A stretch of DNA of 64,000 nt from Arthrobacter sp. SX1312 (GTDB lineage: Bacteria; Actinomycetota; Actinomycetes; Actinomycetales; Micrococcaceae), in the NCBI RefSeq assembly GCF_002929295.1, contig NZ_PJIM01000003.1:496001-560000 (forward strand), given 5' to 3'. Positions 42,722-51,482 of this stretch are shown here, piece after piece. The notes below the pieces were generated by a model, which worked only from the letters and a program-made list of their open reading frames with translations, was not told the origin of the DNA and made no database searches. The translations under genes were made by a program, and so were the position numbers. Each line of letters opens with the position of its first letter. Position 1 is the first letter of the stretch.

Positions 42722-43480
42722 CTACCGCAGGTAGGACGCCCCGTTGACGTCCACCACAGTGCCGCTGACCCAGAGCGGAGCATCGATTGCGAGCCAGGCA
42801 ACCGTCTGCGCCACCTCTACCGGCGTCGCGACGCGGTTGAACGGACTCTGTGCGCGCACCGCGTCGCCGCCCGGACCGTCGAGCACGGTTCTGCCCATGT
42901 CGGTCTCGACGAACCCCGGCGCGACGGCGGCCGCGAGGATTCCGTGGGGTGCGAGCGCTACGGCGAGAGACTGGGTCATGGAGTGAAGTGCCGCCTTGCT
43001 CGCGCCGTAGGCCGACGTGACGGGTTCACCCCGGTAGGCTCCGCGTGACCCGACACTCACAAGCCGTCCACCTTCAGGCCCCATCGGTCGGTCCAGGAGG
43101 TGCCGCGCGACGAGCCAGGCCAGGTTCGCGGGCCCCAGGAGGTTCACATCCAGCGTGCGGCGCCATGCTCCCTGCCAGTCCTCGAAGGACACGGCATCGA
43201 TGGGGTGCGCCACGAACATGCCGGCGTTGTTCACCAGGACGTCGAGACCGCCCAGTCCGCCCACGGCCCCGTCGACGATGCGCCGGCAGGCCTCGGGGTC
43301 GCCGACATCCCCGACGACCACGACGTGACCGTCCCCTGGAAGCCCTTCGCACACAGCGGTAGCGGCGTGCTCATCACGACCGGCGTGGACTGCGACGCGG
43401 TGTCCACGCCCTGCGAGATCATGGGCGATGGCCGCGCCGATGCCCCTGCTTGCACCGGTCACCAGAATGTTCGAGGTCAT
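42722..43480 (-). CDS. SDR-family oxidoreductase (FabG-like)
   Basis: A 252-residue classical SDR: ILVTGASRGIG (5-15), VNNAGMFVAHP, catalytic Ser, Tyr and Lys in VSVGSRGAYRG and SAYGASKAALH, and APGFVETDMG. The TGASRGIG and RD pattern suggests NADP(H). It resembles 3-oxoacyl-ACP reductase relatives of unknown substrate. Ends 165 bases from the 72-residue ORF, convergent. Confidence 0.9.
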   Translation of the reverse strand: MTSNILVTGASRGIGAAIAHDLAGRGHRVAVHAGRDEHAATAVCEGLPGDGHVVVVGDVGDPEACRRIVDGAVGGLGGLDVLVNNAGMFVAHPIDAVSFEDWQGAWRRTLDVNLLGPANLAWLVARHLLDRPMGPEGGRLVSVGSRGAYRGEPVTSAYGASKAALHSMTQSLAVALAPHGILAAAVAPGFVETDMGRTVLDGPGGDAVRAQSPFNRVATPVEVAQTVAWLAIDAPLWVSGTVVDVNGASYLR

Positions 43481-43604
43481 GGTTCAGACGGTACATCGTG
43501 GGCGGCAGCACAGCAGGGAGGCCTGCTCCTCCGCAGGAAAGCGAACGGCGTACCACCTGATCGCGTTCGTTGACCCCTGCCATCACGGATGCAAGGGTGA
43601 CTGG

Positions 43605-43898
43605 ATGAGCACCGATTCCACGGACGTCCAGGTCAGCCACAACGAGGCCGAGAGCCGCTATGAAGCCACCCTCCACGGCAACCCCGTAGGCACTGCCGCC
43701 TACGAACTGTCCGACGATGCGATCACCTTCACGCACACGGTCGTGGATCAGGGCGTCGAGGGTCAGGGAATCGGAAGCACCCTCATCCGGTACGCGCTCG
43801 ACGACGCCCGCGGGCAACACCTCACGGTCGTTCCGCAGTGCGAATTCGTGGCGGCCTTCATCGAGGACAACCCCGACTACCAGGACCTGACGGCCTAG
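43605..43898 (+). CDS. small GNAT-type acetyltransferase (YjdJ/YidJ-like)
   Basis: A 97-residue protein of the short GNAT family (about 95 residues). The acetyl-CoA loop is GQGIGSTLIRYALDDAR at about 53-69, and VVPQCEFVAAFIEDNPDYQDL is the conserved end. No start-proximal ribosome site is strong (AAGGGTG). Its TAG and the TAG of the convergent TetR gene share one palindromic CTAG at 43895-43898. Confidence 0.85.
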   Translation: MSTDSTDVQVSHNEAESRYEATLHGNPVGTAAYELSDDAITFTHTVVDQGVEGQGIGSTLIRYALDDARGQHLTVVPQCEFVAAFIEDNPDYQDLTA

Positions 43899-44473
43899 GC
43901 CGCTCCCCTGATCCCTTCACGCAGGGCCGCGTCGATGAGTACCTCCGCCGCCCGGCGCGCCTGACCCGCAGCCTCCGAGGAACCGGCGATCGCCGCCGTC
44001 GTCTGCGCGCCTTCAGCCAGGATCGACAGCTGCGGCGCCAGGTACGGCGGAGCGCCCGCCGCCTCCGCAAGGTCTCCGACGTACTCCTGGAACGACTCCT
44101 TGTGCTTTCTCGCGTACTCGGCGACCTCAGGGCTCATGGCACCGAGTTCGGCGAAACTGTTGATGAAGCCGCAGCCGCGGAAGGAGTCCTCGCCGAACCA
44201 GTGCGCGAGGTAGTCGAAGATCGCGAGGAGCCGGGCCCTCGGACTTCCCGCCGCGCGGACCTGCGCATCGAGCCCCGCGGCCCAGGACCGGTGCCGGCGT
44301 TCGAGGACGGCCATCACGATGCTGCTCTTGGACGGGAACTCCTGGTAGAGCCTCTTGAGCGAGACGTGCGCGGCGGCGCGCAGCTCGTCCATGCCGACAG
44401 CCTGGATGCCCTTCGCGTTGTAGAGCCCGTCGGCGGTCTCCACGATACGGCTGCGGATCTCGGGGCTCGTCAT
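43895..44473 (-). CDS. TetR-family regulator
   Basis: A 192-residue TetR protein: RSRIVETADGLYNAKGIQAVGMDELRAAAHVSLKRLYQEFPSK (by position 7-49) is the helix-turn-helix, followed by the effector domain with AHWFGEDSFRGCGFINSFAELG. It is divergent from the haloperoxidase-like hydrolase; two GAGAACG-N2-CGTTCTC palindromes in the 94-base gap are its likely operators for both genes. Confidence 0.9.
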   Translation of the reverse strand: MTSPEIRSRIVETADGLYNAKGIQAVGMDELRAAAHVSLKRLYQEFPSKSSIVMAVLERRHRSWAAGLDAQVRAAGSPRARLLAIFDYLAHWFGEDSFRGCGFINSFAELGAMSPEVAEYARKHKESFQEYVGDLAEAAGAPPYLAPQLSILAEGAQTTAAIAGSSEAAGQARRAAEVLIDAALREGIRGAA

Positions 44474-44493
44474 CTATCCATTCTACTTGAATT

Positions 44494-45401
<908 letters not shown>

Positions 45402-45410
45402 GCCACGGAC

Positions 45411-45449
45411 CGACGGCGGGGCGCCGGCACACCCGGCGCCCCGCCGTCG
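45411..45449. terminator. strong bidirectional terminator
   Basis: Perfect 17-bp stem: arms 45411-45427 (CGACGGCGGGGCGCCGG) and 45433-45449, loop CACAC. It lies 9 bases beyond the hydrolase stop and 31 bases from the stop of the convergent flavoprotein. Confidence 0.9.
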
Positions 45450-45479
45450 TCCGCGGAGCCGTCCGCGCCGGAGTGACGG

Positions 45480-46814
45480 TCAGGCTCGGCCCTTCAGGAT
45501 GAGGTTCCAGTAGACCTTCGGCAGCACGAACCGCTCCAGCACATACGTGAGGCGTCGTTCGCGGGCGAGATCGTCCCACCCCGGCACCGTCGGCATCGGA
45601 GCGTACTTGTCATCGAACTCCGAGAAGACCACTGTGTTGTGGCTGACCACGAACGGGCAGGCCGAGTAGTGGTTGTACTGCGCGGTGGGCTTCTTCCCCT
45701 TGCGCACGGCCCGGAGGTTCTTCGCGAGGACCGTCGTCTGCATACGCAGCGCGGCCCCGGACTTCGAATTGAGCGTCGACGCGGCATCGCCCAGGGACCA
45801 GACGTTGGGGAAGCGCGGATGACGGAGGATCACGGGGTCCACCTCGACGAAGCCGGTCCGGTTCCCGTGCGCCGGCAGCTCCGTGGACTTCAGCCACTCG
45901 GGAGCGGACTGGGGTGGCACCGCGTGGAGGATGTCGTAGCCGAGGGTCTCCGAGATGCCGCTGGCGGTGTTCGTCAGCTCGACGGTACGGCCCTCCGGGT
46001 CCACGGAGGCGAGTTCGGTGTTGTACCGGACGTCGACGCCGTATTCCTCGATCTTCCTGTTGAGTTCCTCGTCGATGATGTCCATGCCGAAGATGGTGGG
46101 CGTGGACACGGCGAGGACCACGTGGATGTCCTTGAGAACACCCTGGCGCTGCCAGTAGTCGCAGGCGAGGTACATGGGCTTCTGCGCCGCGCCGTCGCAC
46201 GACGCCGGTCCGGGCGGCTGGGTGAAGACGACGGTGCCGCGGGTGAGGTCCCGGAACAGCTTCCAGGCCTTGGGCGCGAGCTCGTATTCGTAGTTCGACG
46301 CGCCGTGCGGCCCTTCCATCGCCTCCTTGAGGCCGGGGATGGCGGTCCAGTCGTTCTGGATCCCGGGACAGACGATCAGGTGGTCGTAGGTGACGGCGCT
46401 GCCGGAGGCGAGCAGCACCGTGTTGGAGCCGCTACTGACGTCCGTCGCCTTGTCCTGGATCCAGGTGATCCCCCGCGGCATGACCTCTGACTGCAGGCGC
46501 ACGGCCTCGAAGGCGTCCGCCGTGCCGCCGGCGATGTGAGAGAAGAGCGGCTGGTAGAAATGCCGGCTCCGCGGTTCGATCACGGCGACATCCTTGAACC
46601 GGTACCTGCGCAGCCGCCCGGCCAGGGAGACGCCGGCGTTGCCACCGCCGACGATCAGCACCTGGTGGTGGCGCTTCTCGCCGGGTTCCGGCGTGACGGG
46701 GACGGTGCGGCCGGCCCGTGCGGTACTCGTGCTCGATCTCGTGCGGAAACGGATGACGGCTACCTCTTCTGTGTCGCCCTGCGCGGCGTGTCTTCCGACA
46801 GTACCTCCCGGCAC
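45480..46814 (-). CDS. sulfide:quinone reductase-like FAD oxidoreductase
   Basis: A 444-residue two-dinucleotide-binding-domain flavoprotein. FAD loop VLIVGGGNAGVSLAG (about 52-66), FYQPLFSHIAGG, a Cys in LIVCPGIQNDW, and the SQR-II-like block FTQPPGPASCDGAAQKPMYLACDYW (by position 197-221), NVWSLGDAASTLNSKSG and FVLPKVYWNLILKG at the membrane-binding end. The AQKPMYL block resembles human-type SQR that oxidises sulfide to polysulfide or persulfide. The start is uncertain: GTG 46814 gives a 50-residue leader; no ATG lies nearer the FAD domain. Confidence 0.85.
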   Translation of the reverse strand: MPGGTVGRHAAQGDTEEVAVIRFRTRSSTSTARAGRTVPVTPEPGEKRHHQVLIVGGGNAGVSLAGRLRRYRFKDVAVIEPRSRHFYQPLFSHIAGGTADAFEAVRLQSEVMPRGITWIQDKATDVSSGSNTVLLASGSAVTYDHLIVCPGIQNDWTAIPGLKEAMEGPHGASNYEYELAPKAWKLFRDLTRGTVVFTQPPGPASCDGAAQKPMYLACDYWQRQGVLKDIHVVLAVSTPTIFGMDIIDEELNRKIEEYGVDVRYNTELASVDPEGRTVELTNTASGISETLGYDILHAVPPQSAPEWLKSTELPAHGNRTGFVEVDPVILRHPRFPNVWSLGDAASTLNSKSGAALRMQTTVLAKNLRAVRKGKKPTAQYNHYSACPFVVSHNTVVFSEFDDKYAPMPTVPGWDDLARERRLTYVLERFVLPKVYWNLILKGRA

Positions 46815-46866
46815 CGCCCCTCGTCAGGACGCGTTTCCGTGGTGGCGCGACCTGCTGAAGCGCTCC

Positions 46867-47601
46867 TCAGTCCCGCGCGTACCGCCGCACGAACGCGCCG
46901 AGGATGGCTGCCGGGTGGTCCACGGCGGAGGCACGTGCCCGCTGGATGTAGTCGTCGGCCTCCTCGGGCGGGAAGTACCCTGCGTACCGGTAGGTCCTGA
47001 TCCGGCCGATGAGCGCCTCGACGTCGAGCTCGGGGTGGAACTGGGTGGCATACACGTTCTCGCGCACCCGGAACATCTGCACCGGGCAGGTCGCCGAGGA
47101 TGCCAGCAGGACCGCCGACGACGGCAGCGTGGCGCACGCCTCCTTGTGTCCCACATAGGCGGAGAACGACGACGGCAGCCCGGCGAGCAGCGGGTCCGTC
47201 CGGCCGTCGTCGGTGAGGGTGATCTCGATGGCGCCGATCGGCTCCCCATACGTCGAGTCGATGACGGCGCCCTGGTGCCGACCGAGGGTGCCGACCCCGT
47301 AACAGGCGCCGAAGAACGGGAAGTCCTCGGCGACCACCGTGTCGAGCAGCCGGCCGAGTTCGCTCTCCACGCGCAGCTGCACGTCGCCCTTCGACTCCTC
47401 CGGGTCCGAGGAGTTGAAGGGGCTGCCGCCGAGGAAGATCCCGGAGTAGTCCGCGAGATCGAGCTCGGGCAGGGGCCCGGCCTCGAGCCGGACGCGCCGC
47501 AATTGGCCCTCGGTAAGGCCACCGAAGCTCAGGAAGCTCTGGAATTCGGCGTCGGCAGCGTAGTCGTCGACGCGGGTGGCCAGGAGCAGGAACGGTTTCA
47601 C
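46867..47601 (-). CDS. class I glutamine amidotransferase-like protein
   Basis: A 244-residue GATase-1 domain: nucleophile Cys100 in FFGACYGVGTLG and His189-x-Glu191 in ATQFHPELD make a full triad. It resembles GuaA-like stand-alone glutaminases with unknown partner (NP_600000-type relatives were not checked). GTG 47601 directly follows GAGGA, so the start may be leaderless or slightly shifted. It is 52 bases upstream of the SQR-like gene on the same strand. Confidence 0.88.
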   Translation of the reverse strand: MKPFLLLATRVDDYAADAEFQSFLSFGGLTEGQLRRVRLEAGPLPELDLADYSGIFLGGSPFNSSDPEESKGDVQLRVESELGRLLDTVVAEDFPFFGACYGVGTLGRHQGAVIDSTYGEPIGAIEITLTDDGRTDPLLAGLPSSFSAYVGHKEACATLPSSAVLLASSATCPVQMFRVRENVYATQFHPELDVEALIGRIRTYRYAGYFPPEEADDYIQRARASAVDHPAAILGAFVRRYARD

Positions 47602-47678
47602 TCCTCGATGCTACTGGGGGTGGCAAGGCAAGCCGATCCTCCGTAGCCGGGCGAGGGGTGCGATGCTTTACTGCTTCC

Positions 47679-48398
47679 ATGACGGATATGCCGGTCCAGC
47701 GCAGCGAGCCTCATGACGGCGGCGTGGCGGGGCGCCTGAACTGGTTGCGTGCTGCGGTCCTCGGAGCGAACGACGGCATCGTGTCCACTGCCGCGACCGT
47801 CGTCGGCGTCGCCGGTGTGACGAACGCGGTCGCACCCATCCTGGTCGCGGGGACAGCAGCGGTGGTCGGCGGATCCGTGTCCATGGCGCTGGGAGAGTAC
47901 GTCTCCGTCAGCAGCCAGAAGGACAGTCAGGAAGCCCTGATCGCGAAGGAGCGCCAGGAGCTCGCGGAGGATCCCGACGGCGAACTCGCCGAGCTCGCGG
48001 GTCTGTACGAGCAGAAGGGATTGACTCCCGGGACGGCCCGGCAGGTCGCTGCCGAGCTGACGGAGCACGATGCCCTCGCCGCCCACCTGTCCGCCGAACT
48101 GAACATCGACGAGCTCGAGGTCGTCAATCCCTGGCACGCGGCGTTCGCGTCTGCGGCGGCGTTCGCGGCCGGTGCCGTCCTCCCCCTGCTGGCCATCCTC
48201 CTCCCGCCCGCCGAGTTCCGGATCCCGGTCACCTTCGTGGCGGTCCTCGTCGCCCTGGCGATCACCGGGGCGATCAGCGCCCACGTGGGCGGGAGTTCAC
48301 GACGCCGCGCGACGATCCGGCTCGTGATCGGCGGAGCCCTGGCCATGGCCTTCACCTATCTCGTCGGATCGCTGCTCGGCACCACCGGTATCGCGTAG
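47679..48398 (+). CDS. VIT1/CCC1-family transporter
   Basis: A 239-residue protein: NWLRAAVLGANDGIVSTAATVVGVAGV (by position 21-47), VGGSVSMALGEYVSVSSQKDSQEA (by position 63-86) are the family hallmarks, with five membrane helices and a cytoplasmic domain between helices 2 and 3. The family transports Fe2+/Mn2+ out of the cytoplasm. No ribosome site precedes ATG 47679; TTTACT about 10 bases upstream suggests a leaderless mRNA. Divergent from the amidotransferase. Confidence 0.92.
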   Translation: MTDMPVQRSEPHDGGVAGRLNWLRAAVLGANDGIVSTAATVVGVAGVTNAVAPILVAGTAAVVGGSVSMALGEYVSVSSQKDSQEALIAKERQELAEDPDGELAELAGLYEQKGLTPGTARQVAAELTEHDALAAHLSAELNIDELEVVNPWHAAFASAAAFAAGAVLPLLAILLPPAEFRIPVTFVAVLVALAITGAISAHVGGSSRRRATIRLVIGGALAMAFTYLVGSLLGTTGIA

Positions 48399-48539
48399 GC
48401 GCACGGTGGTGCGGACCTGCCAGGCAGGTTTCCGCCGGTCGCCGGGCAGGTCCGGCAGAACTGGCAACCGGCCGGTCCGGCATTCGAAGTACTCGACGCC
48501 GCAGGCGCCTGGCCCGATGGACGAGGACCAGCCCTCGTG

Positions 48540-48575
48540 ACGCCAGGCCACCGGGATCACCCGGCGGCCTGGCGT
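48540..48575. terminator. stem-loop terminator
   Basis: ACGCCAGGCC (48540-48549) pairs with GGCCTGGCGT (48566-48575); after one mismatch CCGGG pairs with CCCGG around loop ATCA. It lies 44 bases from the efflux gene stop and 142 from the VIT stop. Confidence 0.8.
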
Positions 48576-48619
48576 ACTGCTCGTCCCACTGCTGGTACTG
48601 CTGCTCCTGCGGATCGGGA

Positions 48620-50686
48620 CTAGCGGTCTACCCCGGCGCGGTCCTCGAGATGGACGTCCACCGCGGAGAGCCCGGATGATGCGGACAGCTCGTCCAGCAC
48701 GGACAATTCGGTCAGTTCGTCCAGCTCTGACAATTCGGTCAGCTCCCTGGCCGACAGTTCGGACAGTTCCCTGGCTGCACGGTCCACATCGGCCCGGTGG
48801 ATCTCCACCGGACCGGCACTGTGCCGGCCGTGGGACGGCTGGACGGCCACGACGTCGGACTCGCCCACCGTCCGACGCCCATCGGCGTCGTTCCGGTCCG
48901 AAGCGGCCGCACCCTGGTGCGCGACGCCGGCGGCCGGCCGCATAGCAGCACTGATCGACAGCACATCGACCCGGGCGTCCGACGACGCGCCAGGAACCGA
49001 AACGCCGGACCGGGCGTCCGACGGCGCACCGGCGACCGACGGCGTCGCACCCGTCGCCGCGGGTGACATGGACGCCGCCGGACCGGCCGGCGCGGCCTGG
49101 GCGAAATCGACCGTCCGGCGTAGCGGGGTCTCCTTGATGAACAGGACACAGCCGAGTCCGACGACAGCGATGGCCGCGGTGATCAGGAAGATCAGCGCCG
49201 TGCTGTCGCCGTAGGCGGCCCGCACGATGTCGGCGATGGGCGCCGGCAGGTCCACGAGGTCGAGCGACCCGCCCGCCGCACCTCCATTGACAGGGATGCC
49301 GGCAGCAGCAAGCCCCTCGGTGGTCCTGGTCTCCACCTGCGTACCGAGGATGGCACCCAGGACGGCGACGCCGGCCGCCCCGCCCATGGAGCGGAAGAAG
49401 GCGACGGACGCACTGGCGGTGCCGATGTCCTTGACCGCCACGGTGTTCTGGACCGCGAGGACGAGGTTCTGCAGCAGGAGTCCGAGGCCCAGGCCGAAGA
49501 CGAAGGTATAGATGCCCACGACCCACAGTTCGGTCAGGTGGTCGATGGTCCCGGCGAGACCGAGCCCTGCGATGAGGAAGAGGGAGCCGGCGACCAGGAA
49601 CCGCTTCCACTTGCCGGACCGGGTCACGAGCAGCCCGGCGCCGATGGAACCGATGAGGTTGCCGGCGATCATCGGCATGGTGAGCAGCCCGGCCTCGGTG
49701 GGTGTCGCGCCGCGTGCCACCTGGTAGTACTGGCCGAGGTAGCTCGAGCTCGCGAACATGGCGACGCCGACAGTGATCGAGGCGATGATGGCGAGGGCCG
49801 TGGTGCGCTGGGAGATGATCTTCAGCGGGATGATCGGCTCGGTCACCTTCGACTCCACCACGAGGAGGAGGGCGAGGAGGATGACGCTGCCGCCGACCAT
49901 GAGGGCGCTCTCACGGGAGAACCACTCGTAGTAGCCCTCCTTGCCGGCGAAGGAGACCCAGATGAGGAGCAGGCTGACGCCCGCCGTGAGCAGGATGGAT
50001 CCGAGCCAGTCGATGCTGGCCTTGCGGCGCGTATCCGGGAGCTTCAGGGTGACCTGCAGCAGCACCAGGGCGATGATCGCGAGCGGCACACAGACGAAGA
50101 ACGTCCAGCGCCAGCCGAGGGGCGAGTCCACGATGAAGCCGCCGAGGAGCGGGCCTCCGGCCGTCGCCACGGCCATGACGCCCCCCATGTAGCCGGAGTA
50201 CCGCCCGCGCTCACGCGGGGCGATGATGGTGCCGATGATCGCCTGCGCCAGGGCAGTCAGGCCACCCATGGCGACACCCTGGATGACACGGGCCGTGAGG
50301 AGCAGCGGGATGGTCTGGGCGAACCCCGCCAGGACCGACCCCGCCACGAAGATCACGATGCTGAGCTGCACCAGGACCTTCTTGTCGAACAGGTCGGCGA
50401 ACTTCCCCCAGATGGGGGTGGTCGCCGCATTGGCGAGCAGTGCGGCCGTGATCACCCAGGCGAAGTCGGTCTGCGACCCGTTGAGGTCGCTCATGATGGT
50501 CGGCAGGGCGTTCGCCACGATCGTGCTGCTGAGGATCGCCGTGAACAGGCCGGCGAGCAGCCCGGTGAGGGCCTGCAGGATCTGCTTGTGGCTCATGGGG
50601 TCGCCGGCCCCGTGGTGGTGCGACGTCGGGGCCGATTGCCGCTCGGAGACCCCGACTGCCTTCGTTCGGGTGGGATGGGTGGCCAT
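48620..50686 (-). CDS. DHA2-family MFS multidrug efflux pump with long C-terminal tail
   Basis: A 688-residue, 14-helix EmrB/QacA-type drug/H+ antiporter. Visible motifs: ALPTIMSDLNGSQTDFAWVITAALL, GKFADLFDKKVL, RVIQGVAMGGLTAL and motif C GGVMAVATAGGPLLGG. The membrane part ends at about 528; family members are usually 480-540. The extra 150 residues are Ala/Asp/Arg-rich with an Ala-Ser repeat part (AATGATPSVAGAPSDARSGV) and an amphipathic repeat ARELSELSARELTELSELDE near 645-664. ATG 50686 overlaps the MarR stop by one base (TGATG), so it is the second gene of a marR-efflux operon. Confidence 0.92.
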   Translation of the reverse strand: MATHPTRTKAVGVSERQSAPTSHHHGAGDPMSHKQILQALTGLLAGLFTAILSSTIVANALPTIMSDLNGSQTDFAWVITAALLANAATTPIWGKFADLFDKKVLVQLSIVIFVAGSVLAGFAQTIPLLLTARVIQGVAMGGLTALAQAIIGTIIAPRERGRYSGYMGGVMAVATAGGPLLGGFIVDSPLGWRWTFFVCVPLAIIALVLLQVTLKLPDTRRKASIDWLGSILLTAGVSLLLIWVSFAGKEGYYEWFSRESALMVGGSVILLALLLVVESKVTEPIIPLKIISQRTTALAIIASITVGVAMFASSSYLGQYYQVARGATPTEAGLLTMPMIAGNLIGSIGAGLLVTRSGKWKRFLVAGSLFLIAGLGLAGTIDHLTELWVVGIYTFVFGLGLGLLLQNLVLAVQNTVAVKDIGTASASVAFFRSMGGAAGVAVLGAILGTQVETRTTEGLAAAGIPVNGGAAGGSLDLVDLPAPIADIVRAAYGDSTALIFLITAAIAVVGLGCVLFIKETPLRRTVDFAQAAPAGPAASMSPAATGATPSVAGAPSDARSGVSVPGASSDARVDVLSISAAMRPAAGVAHQGAAASDRNDADGRRTVGESDVVAVQPSHGRHSAGPVEIHRADVDRAARELSELSARELTELSELDELTELSVLDELSASSGLSAVDVHLEDRAGVDR

Positions 50687-51234
50687 CAGCGTTCTTCCTT
50701 CATGATCTCGGACGCGGGGTCCAGGTGGGAACGGCCGTCGTTGCCCGTGCTGTCGAGTGCTGTGCGTGGTGCTTCAGGAGGTGGTACGTCGGGCGGTCCG
50801 GCCGCCCGCAACGCGAGTGTGAGGTGCCGGACGGAGAGCGACGCCGCTTCGGCCTCGCTCTCCGTCCACCCGGACAGGACCTCCCGCAGGGTCCCTGCCC
50901 TGCGCTCGTACGTCTCGGCAAGACACGCGCGACCCTGCGATGAGAGCGAGAGCAGGCACGCCCGACCGTCCAACGGATCCGGGGTGCGGACCACGAAGCC
51001 GTACTGCTCGAGGTCGGCGAGCTGCCGGCTGAGGGCGGACGGACCGATGCCGAGCCGGGCAGCCAACGCCGATGCCCGCAACGGCTCACCCTCATCGATG
51101 AAGAAGAGGACCCCCGTGTGAGCCGGACCCAGCTCCGAGTACTTCATGCCCGCCGCTGTGACCGCTCGCAGCGCACGCTGCAGGTCGAAGATGTTGTGCA
51201 CCAGTTCTCCGGCGGTGGACTGTCCTACGGACAT
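50686..51234 (-). CDS. MarR-family regulator
   Basis: A 182-residue MarR protein with the winged helix at about 45-110 (LRASALAARLGIGPSALSRQLADLEQYGFVVRTPDPLDGRA by position 53-93). A Pro-rich tail (GPPDVPPPEAPRTALDSTG) is unusual. Coupled to the efflux pump downstream; palindromes in its leader are likely operators, so it should repress the pump and itself until a ligand binds. Confidence 0.92.
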   Translation of the reverse strand: MSVGQSTAGELVHNIFDLQRALRAVTAAGMKYSELGPAHTGVLFFIDEGEPLRASALAARLGIGPSALSRQLADLEQYGFVVRTPDPLDGRACLLSLSSQGRACLAETYERRAGTLREVLSGWTESEAEAASLSVRHLTLALRAAGPPDVPPPEAPRTALDSTGNDGRSHLDPASEIMKEER

Positions 51235-51267
51235 CGAGACTCCCGACTCATATACTTCGTTGCTCTA

Positions 51268-51305
51268 AGTAACGTTACTCCCGTCATTTCGTTAGGTCAA
51301 CTAAC
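51268..51305. promoter_or_regulatory. MarR-type operators
   Basis: AGTAACGTTACT (51268-51279) is a perfect 12-bp palindrome. GTTAG (51291-51295) and CTAAC (51301-51305) form a second dyad. Both lie in the AT-rich DNA upstream of the marR-type gene. Confidence 0.7.
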
Positions 51306-51482
51306 TAAACCGGGCGCCGGCGTCGTTCATCGCACGAATGCGGTCTCCCGAGTCAAACCGCGCCGGCCAGGCGTGGAAGGCTTGCGGCCCCACCCGGTAG
51401 CCTGTTAGGCCTGAGGTATCAGGGCGGGTGGACCACCTGTCGAGGAGTGCCCATCCCTGGGCCACGAAGGAGGACGTCCGCG

